In this document: positions 54,794 to 62,903 of the stretch, in pieces
Position numbering within the stretch: the first letter of the stretch is position 1
Layout of the letters: the number at the start of each line of letters is the position of its first letter
Assembly (NCBI GenBank): GCA_024404495.1
Contig: JAKSPT010000008.1
Coordinates: 1 to 64,000 of the forward strand
Length of the DNA: 64,000 nt
Source: Lachnospiraceae bacterium
GTDB lineage: Bacteria > Bacillota > Clostridia > Oscillospirales > CAG-272
Reading direction: 5' to 3'
Notes under the pieces: model-generated
Database searches by the model: none
Told to the model about the DNA's origin: nothing
The model's input: only the letters and a program-made list of their open reading frames with translations
Translations under genes and position numbers: made by a program

Positions 54794-55153
54794 ATGGACG
54801 TCTCGAAAAAGGTTGCTTATCTGAAGGGTCTTCTCGACGGTCTGCAGCTCGACGAGAGCAAGCCGGAATCCAAGGTCTTCCGCGCCATCGCGGACGTTCT
54901 GGAATCCTGCGCGGATGAGATCGAAGCGCTGAACGTGGAAGCGGAACGCGTTGACGATTATCTGGACGAGCTGGATCACGACCTCGGCGATATCGAATCC
55001 GTCGTTTTCGATATGGACGACGACGATGATGACGATGACGAGGATTACGAGTACGACTTCGAGGACGAAGACGATTCCGAGGATGACGACGAGCTTTGCG
55101 GCGGCGATTGCGACGACTGCAATATGTGCGGCGGCACCGAGGAAAACGAGTGA
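54794..55153 (+). CDS. CD1247-type protein with acidic linker and Cys-rich tail
   Basis: 119 aa. N-terminal helical domain (KVAYLKGLLDGLQLDESKPESKV, then AIADVLESCADEIEALN) matches the CD1247 N-terminal domain family found next to efp in Clostridia. It continues into an almost pure Asp/Glu stretch (about 75-105) and a short CGGDCDDCNMCGG cluster that could hold metal. Function unknown. 27 bp after efp, so co-transcribed. Confidence 0.8.
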   Translation: MDVSKKVAYLKGLLDGLQLDESKPESKVFRAIADVLESCADEIEALNVEAERVDDYLDELDHDLGDIESVVFDMDDDDDDDDEDYEYDFEDEDDSEDDDELCGGDCDDCNMCGGTEENE

Positions 55154-55169
55154 TTCTTTGAATCAAACG

Positions 55170-55205
55170 AGCGGCGGCAGGAATCTGCCGCCGCTTTTCG
55201 GTTTA
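55170..55205 (+). terminator. Terminator after the efp pair
   Basis: AGCGGCGGCAG (55170-55180) pairs with CTGCCGCCGCT (55185-55195), then TTTTCGGTTTATT. Confidence 0.88.
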
Positions 55206-55221
55206 TTGTGAAAGGATTTCT

Positions 55222-56742
55222 ATGAAAAAGAAACTTTGGGCGCTTGCCGTAACGGCGGCGTTCGTTCTGATCGCCGGGTGCCTCCTCGCGGGCGCCTCGG
55301 GAATGCGGATCTACGCCGCCGAGGCGAAGGACCTGACCGCGTCGGCGACGATCGCCCCCTCCGACTGGAACTGGGTGATCCGCAACGGGCAGGAAAACGG
55401 CGCGGCGAATCTCCCCGCCGGGACGGTACTGACCGTTTCCTCCCCCGAGCCGGTCGGCGGGCTGTATCTCGTTTTCGATACCGCCGTTTCGTGGACGCTC
55501 GGCACCCCTGCCGGAAGCGAGCAGCGCGGGCAGGACGGCTTTCTGCACGAATACGTTCCCGTAAACGGGGCAAAGGAGCTGACGCTTTCTTTCCCGGAGG
55601 GGGCGGAGCTCTGCGAGATCACCGTGCTTTCCGAGGGGACGCTTCCCGACCGCATTCAGGTCTGGAAGAAGAACGATTCGGTCTGCGATCTGCTTCTGAT
55701 CTCGACCCACGCGGACGACGAGCAGCTCTTTTTCGCGGGCGTGCTTCCGTGGTATGCCGGGGAATGCGGCTACGAGGTGCAGGTCGCGTATTTCACCAAC
55801 CACCGCGGGTGGGAAAAGTACCGTCAGCACGAGCAGCTCAACGGGCTGTGGACGGTCGGGGTGACCCGTTATCCGGTCTTCGGCGATCTGCCCGACTATT
55901 GGGACGGAACGACGAAAACGCTTCAGTTCGGCTACGACACCTCGGCGTGGAACGGCTTTTCCAAAGAAAAACTGGTCGGCTTTCAGACCGGGCTGCTCCG
56001 GCGCTTTCAGCCGCTCGTCGTAGTCGGGCAGGACGTGAACGGGGAATACGGTCACCCGCAGCATCAGGTGAACGTCGATACCCTCCGTCAGGCGCTTGAG
56101 ATCTCGGCGGACGCTTCCAAATACCCCGAGAGCGCCGAAAAGTACGGGACGTGGGACGTTCCGAAGGCGTATCTGCACCTTTGGAGTGAACATCAGATCA
56201 CGATGGATTGGGACCGCCCGATCGCGAAATTCGGCGGGAAAACGGCGTATGAAATGACGAAGCTCGGCTACGCCTGCCACCTTTCGCAGCAGTACACGTG
56301 GTTTACCCGCTGGCTGAACGGGGACGACGGCTCGTTCACCTCGGCAAAGCAGATCGGGGATTATTCCCCCTGTCTGTGGGGACTTTACCGCACGACGGTC
56401 GGGTACGACGAGGTCGGCGGGGATTTCTTCGAGCATCTGTACGCGCGCGGCTTTGAGCCGGTCGAAACCGAGCCGGAGACCGAGCCCGCGACAGAACCCG
56501 AAACCGTCCCCGAAACCGTTCCCGTGACCGAACCGGCGACGGAACCCGTGACCGCGCCCGAAACGGCGCCCGGCACCGCTCCCGTGAGCGGGGAAGAGAC
56601 GCTCCCCGGCACGGAGAGCACGAAGGAGCCGGAAACCGAACCTCAAAACGCGGGCTCGCGCGGCACGGCGCTGATCCTCTTTCTCCTCTCGGCGATCCTC
56701 GTCTTCGGCGGGATCCTGCTCTACGTGAACCGGAGAAGATAA
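55222..56742 (+). CDS. PIG-L family deacetylase on a membrane-anchored stalk
   Basis: 506 aa. Signal peptide (about 1-28), an unrecognised beta-rich region, then the LmbE/PIG-L core: THADDEQ near 162-168 and HPQHQ near 278-282 as zinc ligands. The family removes N-acetyl groups from sugars such as GlcNAc derivatives. A Pro/Thr/Glu repeat stalk (about 410-475, e.g. TEPETEPATEPET) leads to one transmembrane helix and NRRR, so the enzyme faces outward. AAAGGA upstream. The anchor end is partly copied downstream (57241-57396). Confidence 0.87.
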   Translation: MKKKLWALAVTAAFVLIAGCLLAGASGMRIYAAEAKDLTASATIAPSDWNWVIRNGQENGAANLPAGTVLTVSSPEPVGGLYLVFDTAVSWTLGTPAGSEQRGQDGFLHEYVPVNGAKELTLSFPEGAELCEITVLSEGTLPDRIQVWKKNDSVCDLLLISTHADDEQLFFAGVLPWYAGECGYEVQVAYFTNHRGWEKYRQHEQLNGLWTVGVTRYPVFGDLPDYWDGTTKTLQFGYDTSAWNGFSKEKLVGFQTGLLRRFQPLVVVGQDVNGEYGHPQHQVNVDTLRQALEISADASKYPESAEKYGTWDVPKAYLHLWSEHQITMDWDRPIAKFGGKTAYEMTKLGYACHLSQQYTWFTRWLNGDDGSFTSAKQIGDYSPCLWGLYRTTVGYDEVGGDFFEHLYARGFEPVETEPETEPATEPETVPETVPVTEPATEPVTAPETAPGTAPVSGEETLPGTESTKEPETEPQNAGSRGTALILFLLSAILVFGGILLYVNRRR

Positions 56743-56748
56743 AACGGT

Positions 56749-57240
56749 ATGAAAAGAACCGAAATCTTCGGAGAGAATGATTCCGGGGAATGGACGGACA
56801 GCCGGACGGGGTGCAGAGCGGCCATCCTCAAAGACGGCAAAATTCTGCTTTCCTGTGAATCAAAAACGGGAATCCGGACGCTCCCGGGCGACGGTCTCGA
56901 AGCGAACGAAAGCGCGGAAGACTGCTGTATCAGAGAGATCGCCGAGGAGACCGGGGTATTGGTAAGACCGACCGATTGCTTTCTTGAAATTGACGAGTAT
57001 TACGGGGACCGGAAATGGATCAGCTTCTATTTCCTCTGCGAGATCGTCGGGGAAACGTCCATGCGTCTGACGGCGGCGGAGCAGGCACGCGGTATGGAGC
57101 CGAAATGGGTGGACCTGAAGGAAGCAGAAGCGGTCTTTGCCGCGTATTCTTCTTACGCCGGAACCGACGAAGATCGCAGAGGAATGTATCTGCGGGAGCA
57201 TACGGCGCTCCTCACGCTGAAAGAATTTTTGCAAAAATGA
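56749..57240 (+). CDS. NUDIX hydrolase
   Basis: 163 aa. NUDIX box near 45-70: DGLEANESAEDCCIREIAEETGV fits Gx5Ex7REUxEExGU except that Asp stands where the first Gly is expected. It hydrolyses nucleoside-diphosphate-linked compounds; substrate unknown. Starts 6 bp after the deacetylase stop, with a weak ribosome site (AAAACGG). Confidence 0.88.
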   Translation: MKRTEIFGENDSGEWTDSRTGCRAAILKDGKILLSCESKTGIRTLPGDGLEANESAEDCCIREIAEETGVLVRPTDCFLEIDEYYGDRKWISFYFLCEIVGETSMRLTAAEQARGMEPKWVDLKEAEAVFAAYSSYAGTDEDRRGMYLREHTALLTLKEFLQK

Positions 57241-57396
57241 GACGGCTTCAGTTTACCGAAAAGCGACAGAACTCGCGACGGATGCCATAACGGAGACGGT
57301 GACCGAAAACGAAAAGGCGCTGATCCTTTTCCCTCATTCAGCGATTCCCGCCTTCGGGGAAATATTGCTTTAAGTGAACCGCGAAGATATAAAACA
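57241..57396 (+). pseudogene. Decayed copy of the stalk and anchor of the upstream deacetylase
   Basis: Reading frame at 57255-57396 gives a stalk-like ATELATDAITETVTENEK then ALILFPHSAIPAFGEILL, a TAA stop, and VNRED. The real deacetylase end reads ALILFLLSAILVFGGILLYV NRRR. DNA is about three quarters identical over 80 bases, including GGCGCTGATCCT and GTGAACCG. The catalytic part of the copy is missing. Transposition, duplication or recombination produced it; it no longer codes. Confidence 0.72.
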
Positions 57397-57422
57397 AGCT
57401 GGACAGTCACGATCCAAAACAA

Positions 57423-57454
57423 ACCGCCCGCCGAAACTTTCGGCGGGCGGTTTT
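57423..57454. terminator. Terminator between convergent genes
   Basis: ACCGCCCGCCGAAA (57423-57436) pairs with TTTCGGCGGGCGGT (57438-57451), then TTTCC; works on both strands. Confidence 0.85.
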
Positions 57455-57516
57455 CCGCTCGTGGTAATTATTTCACACCCAGAATGAGGAGGCGTCTGCT
57501 CCGGTATGACAATCAA

Positions 57517-58545
57517 TTATTCTATTCGTTTTGCTGAAAGTTGAATAAGTACGGCTCTCCCTGTTTCTGTAAGAACATATTTACTTGAGTTAGAACAATC
57601 AAATTCATTATTGTGCATCGGATGGCGGACTTCAATATAATTCAATGCTATAAACTGAACGAGTATTTCACCAATAGAAGCTTCCGAAATTTCCATAAAC
57701 TGGTTTTTCTTGAAGTTGTTTATTCTCTCATCATTTTCCAAATGGCTGATATATTCGTCTCTTCCACTTATAAGCAATGCTTTTTCAATGGAATACCTGA
57801 TGGTTTCCTCAATCAATGGTGGACCGATTAGTTTCAATATATCATTCCACGACATTGGGACAGAGAGACTATCAACGCTGTACGTTGCTCCTCGATTATA
57901 GACATCATATTTAACATTTGTTATAGCTTCTCCTGAGGCTAACCTATAATTTAATTCTGCAGAGTCTTTTTTTTCATTTATGGTTCTTAATTCACGGTTC
58001 TCTTCATACAACTCTGTTATTTTTAACAGCGATTTTTCTGAGGGTATCGTATCAGCGCGAACCCATCCAATGGCGGGATGACGTTTAATGAGTTGAATCA
58101 TGCTCCGAGATACTAAACCAGCCAACTGTTCTTTACTGTTCCAGAATTTACACAGCTTGTTTTTAGCCAAGCTGTGAAAACCAAGTAATTTTGAAATAAT
58201 CTGATCATCGTGTTCGCGTTTTTCGTCGGGAAGCTTGAAAATATCCTCACGAATAAATGATATTACCGGAATATTTTTTTCTGTTGCATATTTGAATTCC
58301 AATTCCGTATAGCTCAGTCCACTTTTGCTAATACTTCCGTATCTTCCGGCTAAAATCAAAACATAATAGTCGCATTCATCAATCACGCTTTTTATAAATT
58401 CAAACTGTTCATCGTCTGCAGCAGGGAACAGTTCCATTCCACATGGAATACAATCCATTTCTAACAGCGCTTGCATTACTTCTTTACGTTCTTCCTTCAA
58501 ATCCTGATAAGTCGAACTCACAAAAACGGTATACTTTTTCTCCAT
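57517..58545 (-). CDS. DUF4062-domain protein with C-terminal winged-helix-like region
   Basis: 342 aa. Residues 3-110 carry a DUF4062 domain (VFVSSTYQDLKEERKEVMQ, MELFPAADD, YVLILAGRYGS, SYTELEFKYA), a TIR/SLOG-like flavodoxin fold often found at the front of STAND and other defence proteins. A middle coiled region follows, then a second domain with ATYSVDSLSVPMSWNDILKLIG, and an end (ALNYIEVRHP, KYVLTETGRAVLIQL) like a winged helix. GGGAGGAG lies 7 nt before the ATG. Strikingly AT-rich against its neighbours, so probably acquired. Could be a single-gene abortive defence; activity unproven. Confidence 0.8.
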   Translation of the reverse strand: MEKKYTVFVSSTYQDLKEERKEVMQALLEMDCIPCGMELFPAADDEQFEFIKSVIDECDYYVLILAGRYGSISKSGLSYTELEFKYATEKNIPVISFIREDIFKLPDEKREHDDQIISKLLGFHSLAKNKLCKFWNSKEQLAGLVSRSMIQLIKRHPAIGWVRADTIPSEKSLLKITELYEENRELRTINEKKDSAELNYRLASGEAITNVKYDVYNRGATYSVDSLSVPMSWNDILKLIGPPLIEETIRYSIEKALLISGRDEYISHLENDERINNFKKNQFMEISEASIGEILVQFIALNYIEVRHPMHNNEFDCSNSSKYVLTETGRAVLIQLSAKRIE

Positions 58546-58629
58546 TGATAAACTCCTCCCAAATGAATCAAAAACGCGATAGTAAATTGACCGTAATAAT
58601 GATTATCCGCACATACTCTCTCTGCGGAA

Positions 58630-59028
58630 TCAGTTCTTTTCTGCTTCTTCTGCCGGCTCCGTCTCCTCCGGCTTATCGACGAGGTCGGCGGCGACCGATT
58701 TCAGCAGCTCGTTGATGTGCGCGCCGTGACGGATCGAGTCGTCCTCGACGAAGGTCAGCTCGGGCGTGATGCGCAGGTTCATCGTCTGTGCGAGGCGGGA
58801 GCGGATCAGCCCCGCGGCGCTCTTCAGCCCGGCGGCGACGTCCTTCCCGTCATACTTCTGCGAAAAATAGGAATAGAAGACCTTTGCGAATTTCAGATCC
58901 GCCGTGCAGTCCACGGCGACGATGCTGACGAGCGAATTCGCGACGCGCGGGTCCTTGACCGTCCGGAGAATTCCGGAGAGGGTGCGCGCCATTTCCTCGT
59001 CGATTTTGCCTTTTCTGTAGCTTGCCAT
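58630..59028 (-). CDS. rbfA: Ribosome-binding factor A
   Basis: 132 aa from ATG 59028, 8 nt after GGAG; a 12-codon extension to 59064 has no site. KH-like fold: ARTLSGILRTVKDPRV, ADLKFAKVFYSYF, LRITPELTFVEDDSIRHG. It matures the 30S subunit. Usually next to infB and truB; here it stands alone. Confidence 0.93.
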   Translation of the reverse strand: MASYRKGKIDEEMARTLSGILRTVKDPRVANSLVSIVAVDCTADLKFAKVFYSYFSQKYDGKDVAAGLKSAAGLIRSRLAQTMNLRITPELTFVEDDSIRHGAHINELLKSVAADLVDKPEETEPAEEAEKN

Positions 59029-59123
59029 TGTTTTTTCTCCGTTCTGCCGCTTGGATTCCCGCAAAAACGTGCGGCGCGGCGATGTAATAATATTGTTTGC
59101 GTTTCCCGGAAAAGAGGGAAGCG

Positions 59124-59906
59124 TCAGGTTTCCTTATCCACGATCGGGTAAAGCTGGATCATATTGCCGCCGTCGATCGCGAGCTCGGCGCCGGTCGTGA
59201 AGGGCGCGTGCGCGGCGAAATACCAGACGCCCTCTGCGATATCCGAGAAGTCGGCGGCGTCGCCGAGCGGCGGATAGCAGGAAAGCGCGTGGCGGCAGTC
59301 GTTGTAGTTGTTCTGCCAGCGGTCGGTCTTGATCATGCCGGGCAGGACGGCGTTGACCCGGATGTTGTATTTGCCGAGGTCGAGCGCGAGCGCGCGCATC
59401 ATGCCGAGCTGCGCGGATTTCGAGGTGGAATAGGCGATGCGGTCGGGGATGGCGCGGTAGGCGGTGTTCGAGTTGATGAAAACGACCGAACCGCGCTTCT
59501 TTTCGACCATCCGCTTCGCCGCCTCCTGAATAATGGCGTAGTCGGCGACGACGTTGGTGTTGATGACGTTGATGAAATCCGAAAGCGGGTTTTTGAAGAT
59601 CTGCTGCCGGATGCCGAGATTGGCGGCGTTCAGCACGACGCAGTCGACGAAGACGTTCCTTCGGTCGAGATCGGCAAAGATCTCCGCGATGCGGCTTTCG
59701 TTCACCGTGTTGTCTTCGAGGACGAGGTCGAACTGATAGCCGCTGACGTTGATCCCCGGATATTCCGCCCGGAGGTCGATCGCCGCCTTTTCGACCTTTT
59801 CGCGCGAACGGCTCGTGATGACGACGTCCCAACCCTCCGAGGCGAATTTTCTTGCCACGCCGAAGCCCGTATTGGTGACGGCGCCCGTGATAAATACCGT
59901 GCTCAT
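59124..59906 (-). CDS. Short-chain dehydrogenase/reductase (SDR) family protein
   Basis: 260 aa from ATG 59906 (AGGGAG before it). Rossmann start FITGAVTNTGFGVARKFA, catalytic-type YSTSKSAQL (Tyr and Lys), and LPGMIKTDRW, typical of classical SDRs. NAD(P)-linked reductase or dehydrogenase, substrate unknown. An in-frame ATG at 59963 behind AGAGGAAA is an alternative start that would add an odd 19-residue front. An extended -10 TGGTATAAT on the minus strand lies at about 59976-59984. Confidence 0.9.
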   Translation of the reverse strand: MSTVFITGAVTNTGFGVARKFASEGWDVVITSRSREKVEKAAIDLRAEYPGINVSGYQFDLVLEDNTVNESRIAEIFADLDRRNVFVDCVVLNAANLGIRQQIFKNPLSDFINVINTNVVADYAIIQEAAKRMVEKKRGSVVFINSNTAYRAIPDRIAYSTSKSAQLGMMRALALDLGKYNIRVNAVLPGMIKTDRWQNNYNDCRHALSCYPPLGDAADFSDIAEGVWYFAAHAPFTTGAELAIDGGNMIQLYPIVDKET

Positions 59907-60021
59907 GGTGCTCTCCCTGCCGTTTTCGGCGCCGGAACCGGTGCGGAAGACGGCTTTTTTCATATTCTTTCCTCTATTATACCACAAATTTTGAAATAAT
60001 AAAGAACAATTATCAAAACTG

Positions 60022-60050
60022 TTGAAAAAAACAAAAGATTATAGTATAAT
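60022..60050 (+). promoter_or_regulatory. SigA-type promoter for the nuclease-like operon
   Basis: TTGAAA at 60022-60027, 17-bp spacer, TATAAT at 60045-60050. Confidence 0.78.
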
Positions 60051-60124
60051 ACAAAGGGGAATCGGCAGCGGCACCCGGAAACACGGCTCCGGGGGGCACG
60101 AATCCCGAAAAGGACGGTACCGAT

Positions 60125-61252
60125 ATGAAATTTCTTCACGCCGCGGATCTGCATCTGGATTCGCCGTTTTCCGGCACCTCGCTCGAAAAGGCGGAGGTCA
60201 GGCGCAGCGAGCTGCGGGGCGCTTTCACCTCGCTGATGCTTTACGCCGGAACCGAGGCGGAGCTCGTGCTCCTGCCCGGCGATCTTTTCGATTCCGAGCA
60301 CGTGACGAAGGATACCGCCGATCTGATGAAAAAAGAATTTGCCGCGCTGCCCGACGTGAAATTCGTCATCGCGCCCGGCAATCACGATCCCTTTTCCGAC
60401 GGGAGCGTGTGGGGAAGAACGAAATTCTCCGACAACGTGTATATTTTCGACCCGAAGGGTCCGGGCGTCTTCCGCTTTGACGATCTGAACTGCGACGTCT
60501 ACGGCTTCGGCTACCGGGAAAAATCGGCGTCGTTTCCGTTTCCGGAAGATTTTGCACCCGACGATCCGTCGCGTATCAATATCCTCTGCGCCCATCTCGA
60601 CCTGACGCCGTCCTCGCCCTACGCGGGAACGACGCCGGAGCGCCTTGCCGCCTGCGGCTTCGATTACTGCGCGCTCGGTCACGTCCATAACGGCACGGGC
60701 ATTCTGAAAACGGGGAACACCTTCTACGGCTATCCCGGCTGCCTTGAGGGCAGGGATTACGGCGAGACCGGACCGAAGGGCGTGATCGCCGGAGAAATGA
60801 AAAAGACCGGGGGCGTTTTCCGGCTCGACTGGAAGGGCATCCGGTTCTCCAAACGGAGATACGAGGTCGCGTCGCTGAACGTGACCGGCACCGAAAACGA
60901 GACCGCACTCGCGGAGGCGGTCCGCGCCGCCGTCGTTTCGGGAAAATACGGTTCCGATACCCTGCTCCGGCTGACGCTGGAGGGAGAGGTGAGACCGGAG
61001 CTCCGCGTTTCGGAGCAGGCGCTCCGCGACGCCGCCGGGGACCTCGTTTTTCAGCTCGATATCGCCGATAAGACCCTTCCGATCTTCGATACCGACGCTC
61101 TGAAACAGGATTTTTCCATCCGCGGCGCGTTCTTCCGCCGTCTCGAGCCGATGCTCCGGTCGGAGGACGAAAAAGAAAGAAAGATCGCCGTAATGGCGCT
61201 GCGTGCGGGACTTGCCGCGATCGACAACGGGGAGATCGGCTTCGGGCTCTGA
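60125..61252 (+). CDS. SbcD/YhaO-like metallophosphoesterase
   Basis: 375 aa. KFLHAADLHLDSPFSG at the N-terminus, LLPGDLFDSE, APGNHDPFSDGS, ILCAHLD, and GHVHNGTG are the Mre11-type metal motifs in order. Length and HAADLHLDSPF fit the YhaO (SbcD) branch that partners an SbcC/YhaN-like ATPase in DNA end repair. No ATPase partner follows. The ATG is preceded by AAAAGGA. Confidence 0.9.
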   Translation: MKFLHAADLHLDSPFSGTSLEKAEVRRSELRGAFTSLMLYAGTEAELVLLPGDLFDSEHVTKDTADLMKKEFAALPDVKFVIAPGNHDPFSDGSVWGRTKFSDNVYIFDPKGPGVFRFDDLNCDVYGFGYREKSASFPFPEDFAPDDPSRINILCAHLDLTPSSPYAGTTPERLAACGFDYCALGHVHNGTGILKTGNTFYGYPGCLEGRDYGETGPKGVIAGEMKKTGGVFRLDWKGIRFSKRRYEVASLNVTGTENETALAEAVRAAVVSGKYGSDTLLRLTLEGEVRPELRVSEQALRDAAGDLVFQLDIADKTLPIFDTDALKQDFSIRGAFFRRLEPMLRSEDEKERKIAVMALRAGLAAIDNGEIGFGL

Positions 61253-61267
61253 TCCGGGCGGCTTGTT

Positions 61268-61678
61268 ATGAAGAAGAAAAAGAAAAAGACCAAGGACCTT
61301 CCGGCGCCTGCCGTGAAGGAAAAGAAGACCTTCAATTTCAAAAAGGCGGGCGTTCTGCTTCTGTGGATCGTCGGCGCGATCGCCGTTTACCAGCTCTGCA
61401 ATTCGCAGGAATGGACCTTCCACCTTTACGCCTATCCGATCCTCGTCGGGATCCTCGGCGGCGCCTTCGTCCTGCTCAACGGCGGCTTTTCGAGAGAGCT
61501 GCCCGCAAGGGAGGATCTGCCCGCGGATATGACGGAGGAAGAGAAAGACGCGCTCCTCGAAAAACTCGGGAAGCGGAAGAAAATCGCGAAGAAGCTTCTC
61601 TATCCGCTGATCGCGCTGCTGTTCGCGGTGTTCGCGGACCTCGTCGTGCTTGAGATCGGAGATATGGGATGGCTTTAA
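61268..61678 (+). CDS. Small membrane protein with lysine-rich N-terminus, function unknown
   Basis: 136 aa. MKKKKKKTKD start, three hydrophobic segments (about 27-47, 53-72, 112-132) and a charged middle (EEEKDALLEKLGKRKK). Topology with both basic ends inside is likely. No family recognised. Ends by overlapping the next gene. Confidence 0.68.
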   Translation: MKKKKKKTKDLPAPAVKEKKTFNFKKAGVLLLWIVGAIAVYQLCNSQEWTFHLYAYPILVGILGGAFVLLNGGFSRELPAREDLPADMTEEEKDALLEKLGKRKKIAKKLLYPLIALLFAVFADLVVLEIGDMGWL

Positions 61679-62442
61679 GCGTGATCAGCCTGTTTTCCGG
61701 CTCCACCGGGAACTGCACTTACGTAACGGCGGGAAACGGAGAGGGGATCCTGATCGACGCCGGCGTTTCCGCCTCGGCGGTCGAAAGGGGACTTGCCTCG
61801 GTCGGCGCAGACATCCGTTCGATCCGCGCGATCTTCGTGACGCACGAGCACTGCGACCACGTCAAGGGACTGGCGGTCCTCTCCAAAAAGCACCGCATTC
61901 CGATCCATATCACGGCGCTTTCGGCGGAAAACTGCCGCTTTACCCCCGAAACGGAGGCCTGCGCGGCGGTCCATCCGACGCTGTACCGGGAAAGCGCGGC
62001 GGGGATCACGGTCGAATCCTTCGAGGTCCCGCACGACAGCCGCTGCTGCGTCGGTTACCGCGTGACCGAGGACGCGACCGGGGACAGCGCCGCGATCGCG
62101 ACCGACATCGGCGCGCTGAACCGCGATATCCTCGGACATTTTCTCGGCTGCAGGGGCGTGATGCTCGAATGCAATCACGATATCCCGATGCTGCTTTCCA
62201 ACCCGACCTACCCGGAGACGCTGAAGGAACGCATCCTTTCCGAGCACGGGCATCTCTCCAACGAGCTGTGCGGGAAATGCGTCAGATGGCTTTCGGAGCA
62301 GGGGGTCTCCCGCTTCCTGCTTGCCCACGTGAGCAGGGACAACAACACGCCCGAGCTTGCGAAAAAAGCGGTCGCGGCGATCGCGGGGGAGGGCGTTGAG
62401 ATCGCAGTAGCCCTGCCCGATACGCCCGTGAAGCTGATGTAA
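61669..62442 (+). CDS. MBL-fold metallo-hydrolase (WalJ/YycJ-like)
   Basis: 257 aa. SLFSGSTGNCTYV at the front and the zinc motif THEHCDH (His59, His61, Asp63, His64), plus LECNHD and LLAHVSRDNN, match the YycJ/WalJ branch, a proposed 5'-3' exonuclease that in Bacillus is linked to the WalRK operon. No WalRK genes here. Overlaps the membrane-protein gene by 10 bp. Confidence 0.87.
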   Translation: MALSVISLFSGSTGNCTYVTAGNGEGILIDAGVSASAVERGLASVGADIRSIRAIFVTHEHCDHVKGLAVLSKKHRIPIHITALSAENCRFTPETEACAAVHPTLYRESAAGITVESFEVPHDSRCCVGYRVTEDATGDSAAIATDIGALNRDILGHFLGCRGVMLECNHDIPMLLSNPTYPETLKERILSEHGHLSNELCGKCVRWLSEQGVSRFLLAHVSRDNNTPELAKKAVAAIAGEGVEIAVALPDTPVKLM

Positions 62443-62465
62443 AACGCAAAAAGGAACGCTGACCG

Positions 62466-62888
62466 ATGCTGACTGTTACGGTTTTATGCGTCGGCACCCT
62501 GAAGGAGGCCTACCTCCGGGACGCCGTCGCCGAATACGCAAAAAGACTTTCCGCTTACTGTAAATTTCAGGTGTGGGAGCGCAAAAACGAACAGCTCCTT
62601 TCCTGTCTGAATCCCCGCGCCTTTAAGATCGCGCTCTGCGTGGAAGGAAAAATGCTCTCCTCCGAGGAGCTTGCCGCCGAGATGGAGGCACTCCCGACGA
62701 AGGGCGTGTCCGAGGTCATCTTCGTGATCGGCGACTCGGACGGTATGGACGAAAGCGTGAAAAAAGCCTGCGACCTTCGTCTTTCCTTCTCCAGAATGAC
62801 CTTCCCGCATCAGCTGATGCGCGTGGTCCTCTGCGAGCAGATCTACCGGGCTTTTACCATCATTCACAACGGAAAGTACCACAAATAA
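62466..62888 (+). CDS. rlmH: 23S rRNA (pseudouridine1915-N3)-methyltransferase RlmH
   Basis: 140 aa, SPOUT fold. TVLCVGTLKEAYLRDAVAEYAKRL, VIFVIGDSDGMDESVKKACD (SAM knot) and MTFPHQLMRVVLCEQIYRAF. About 20 residues shorter than the usual 159, missing part of the middle. Follows the WalJ-like gene as in many Bacillota. Confidence 0.95.
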   Translation: MLTVTVLCVGTLKEAYLRDAVAEYAKRLSAYCKFQVWERKNEQLLSCLNPRAFKIALCVEGKMLSSEELAAEMEALPTKGVSEVIFVIGDSDGMDESVKKACDLRLSFSRMTFPHQLMRVVLCEQIYRAFTIIHNGKYHK

Positions 62889-62903
62889 GAAGGTTTTACG
62901 AAC

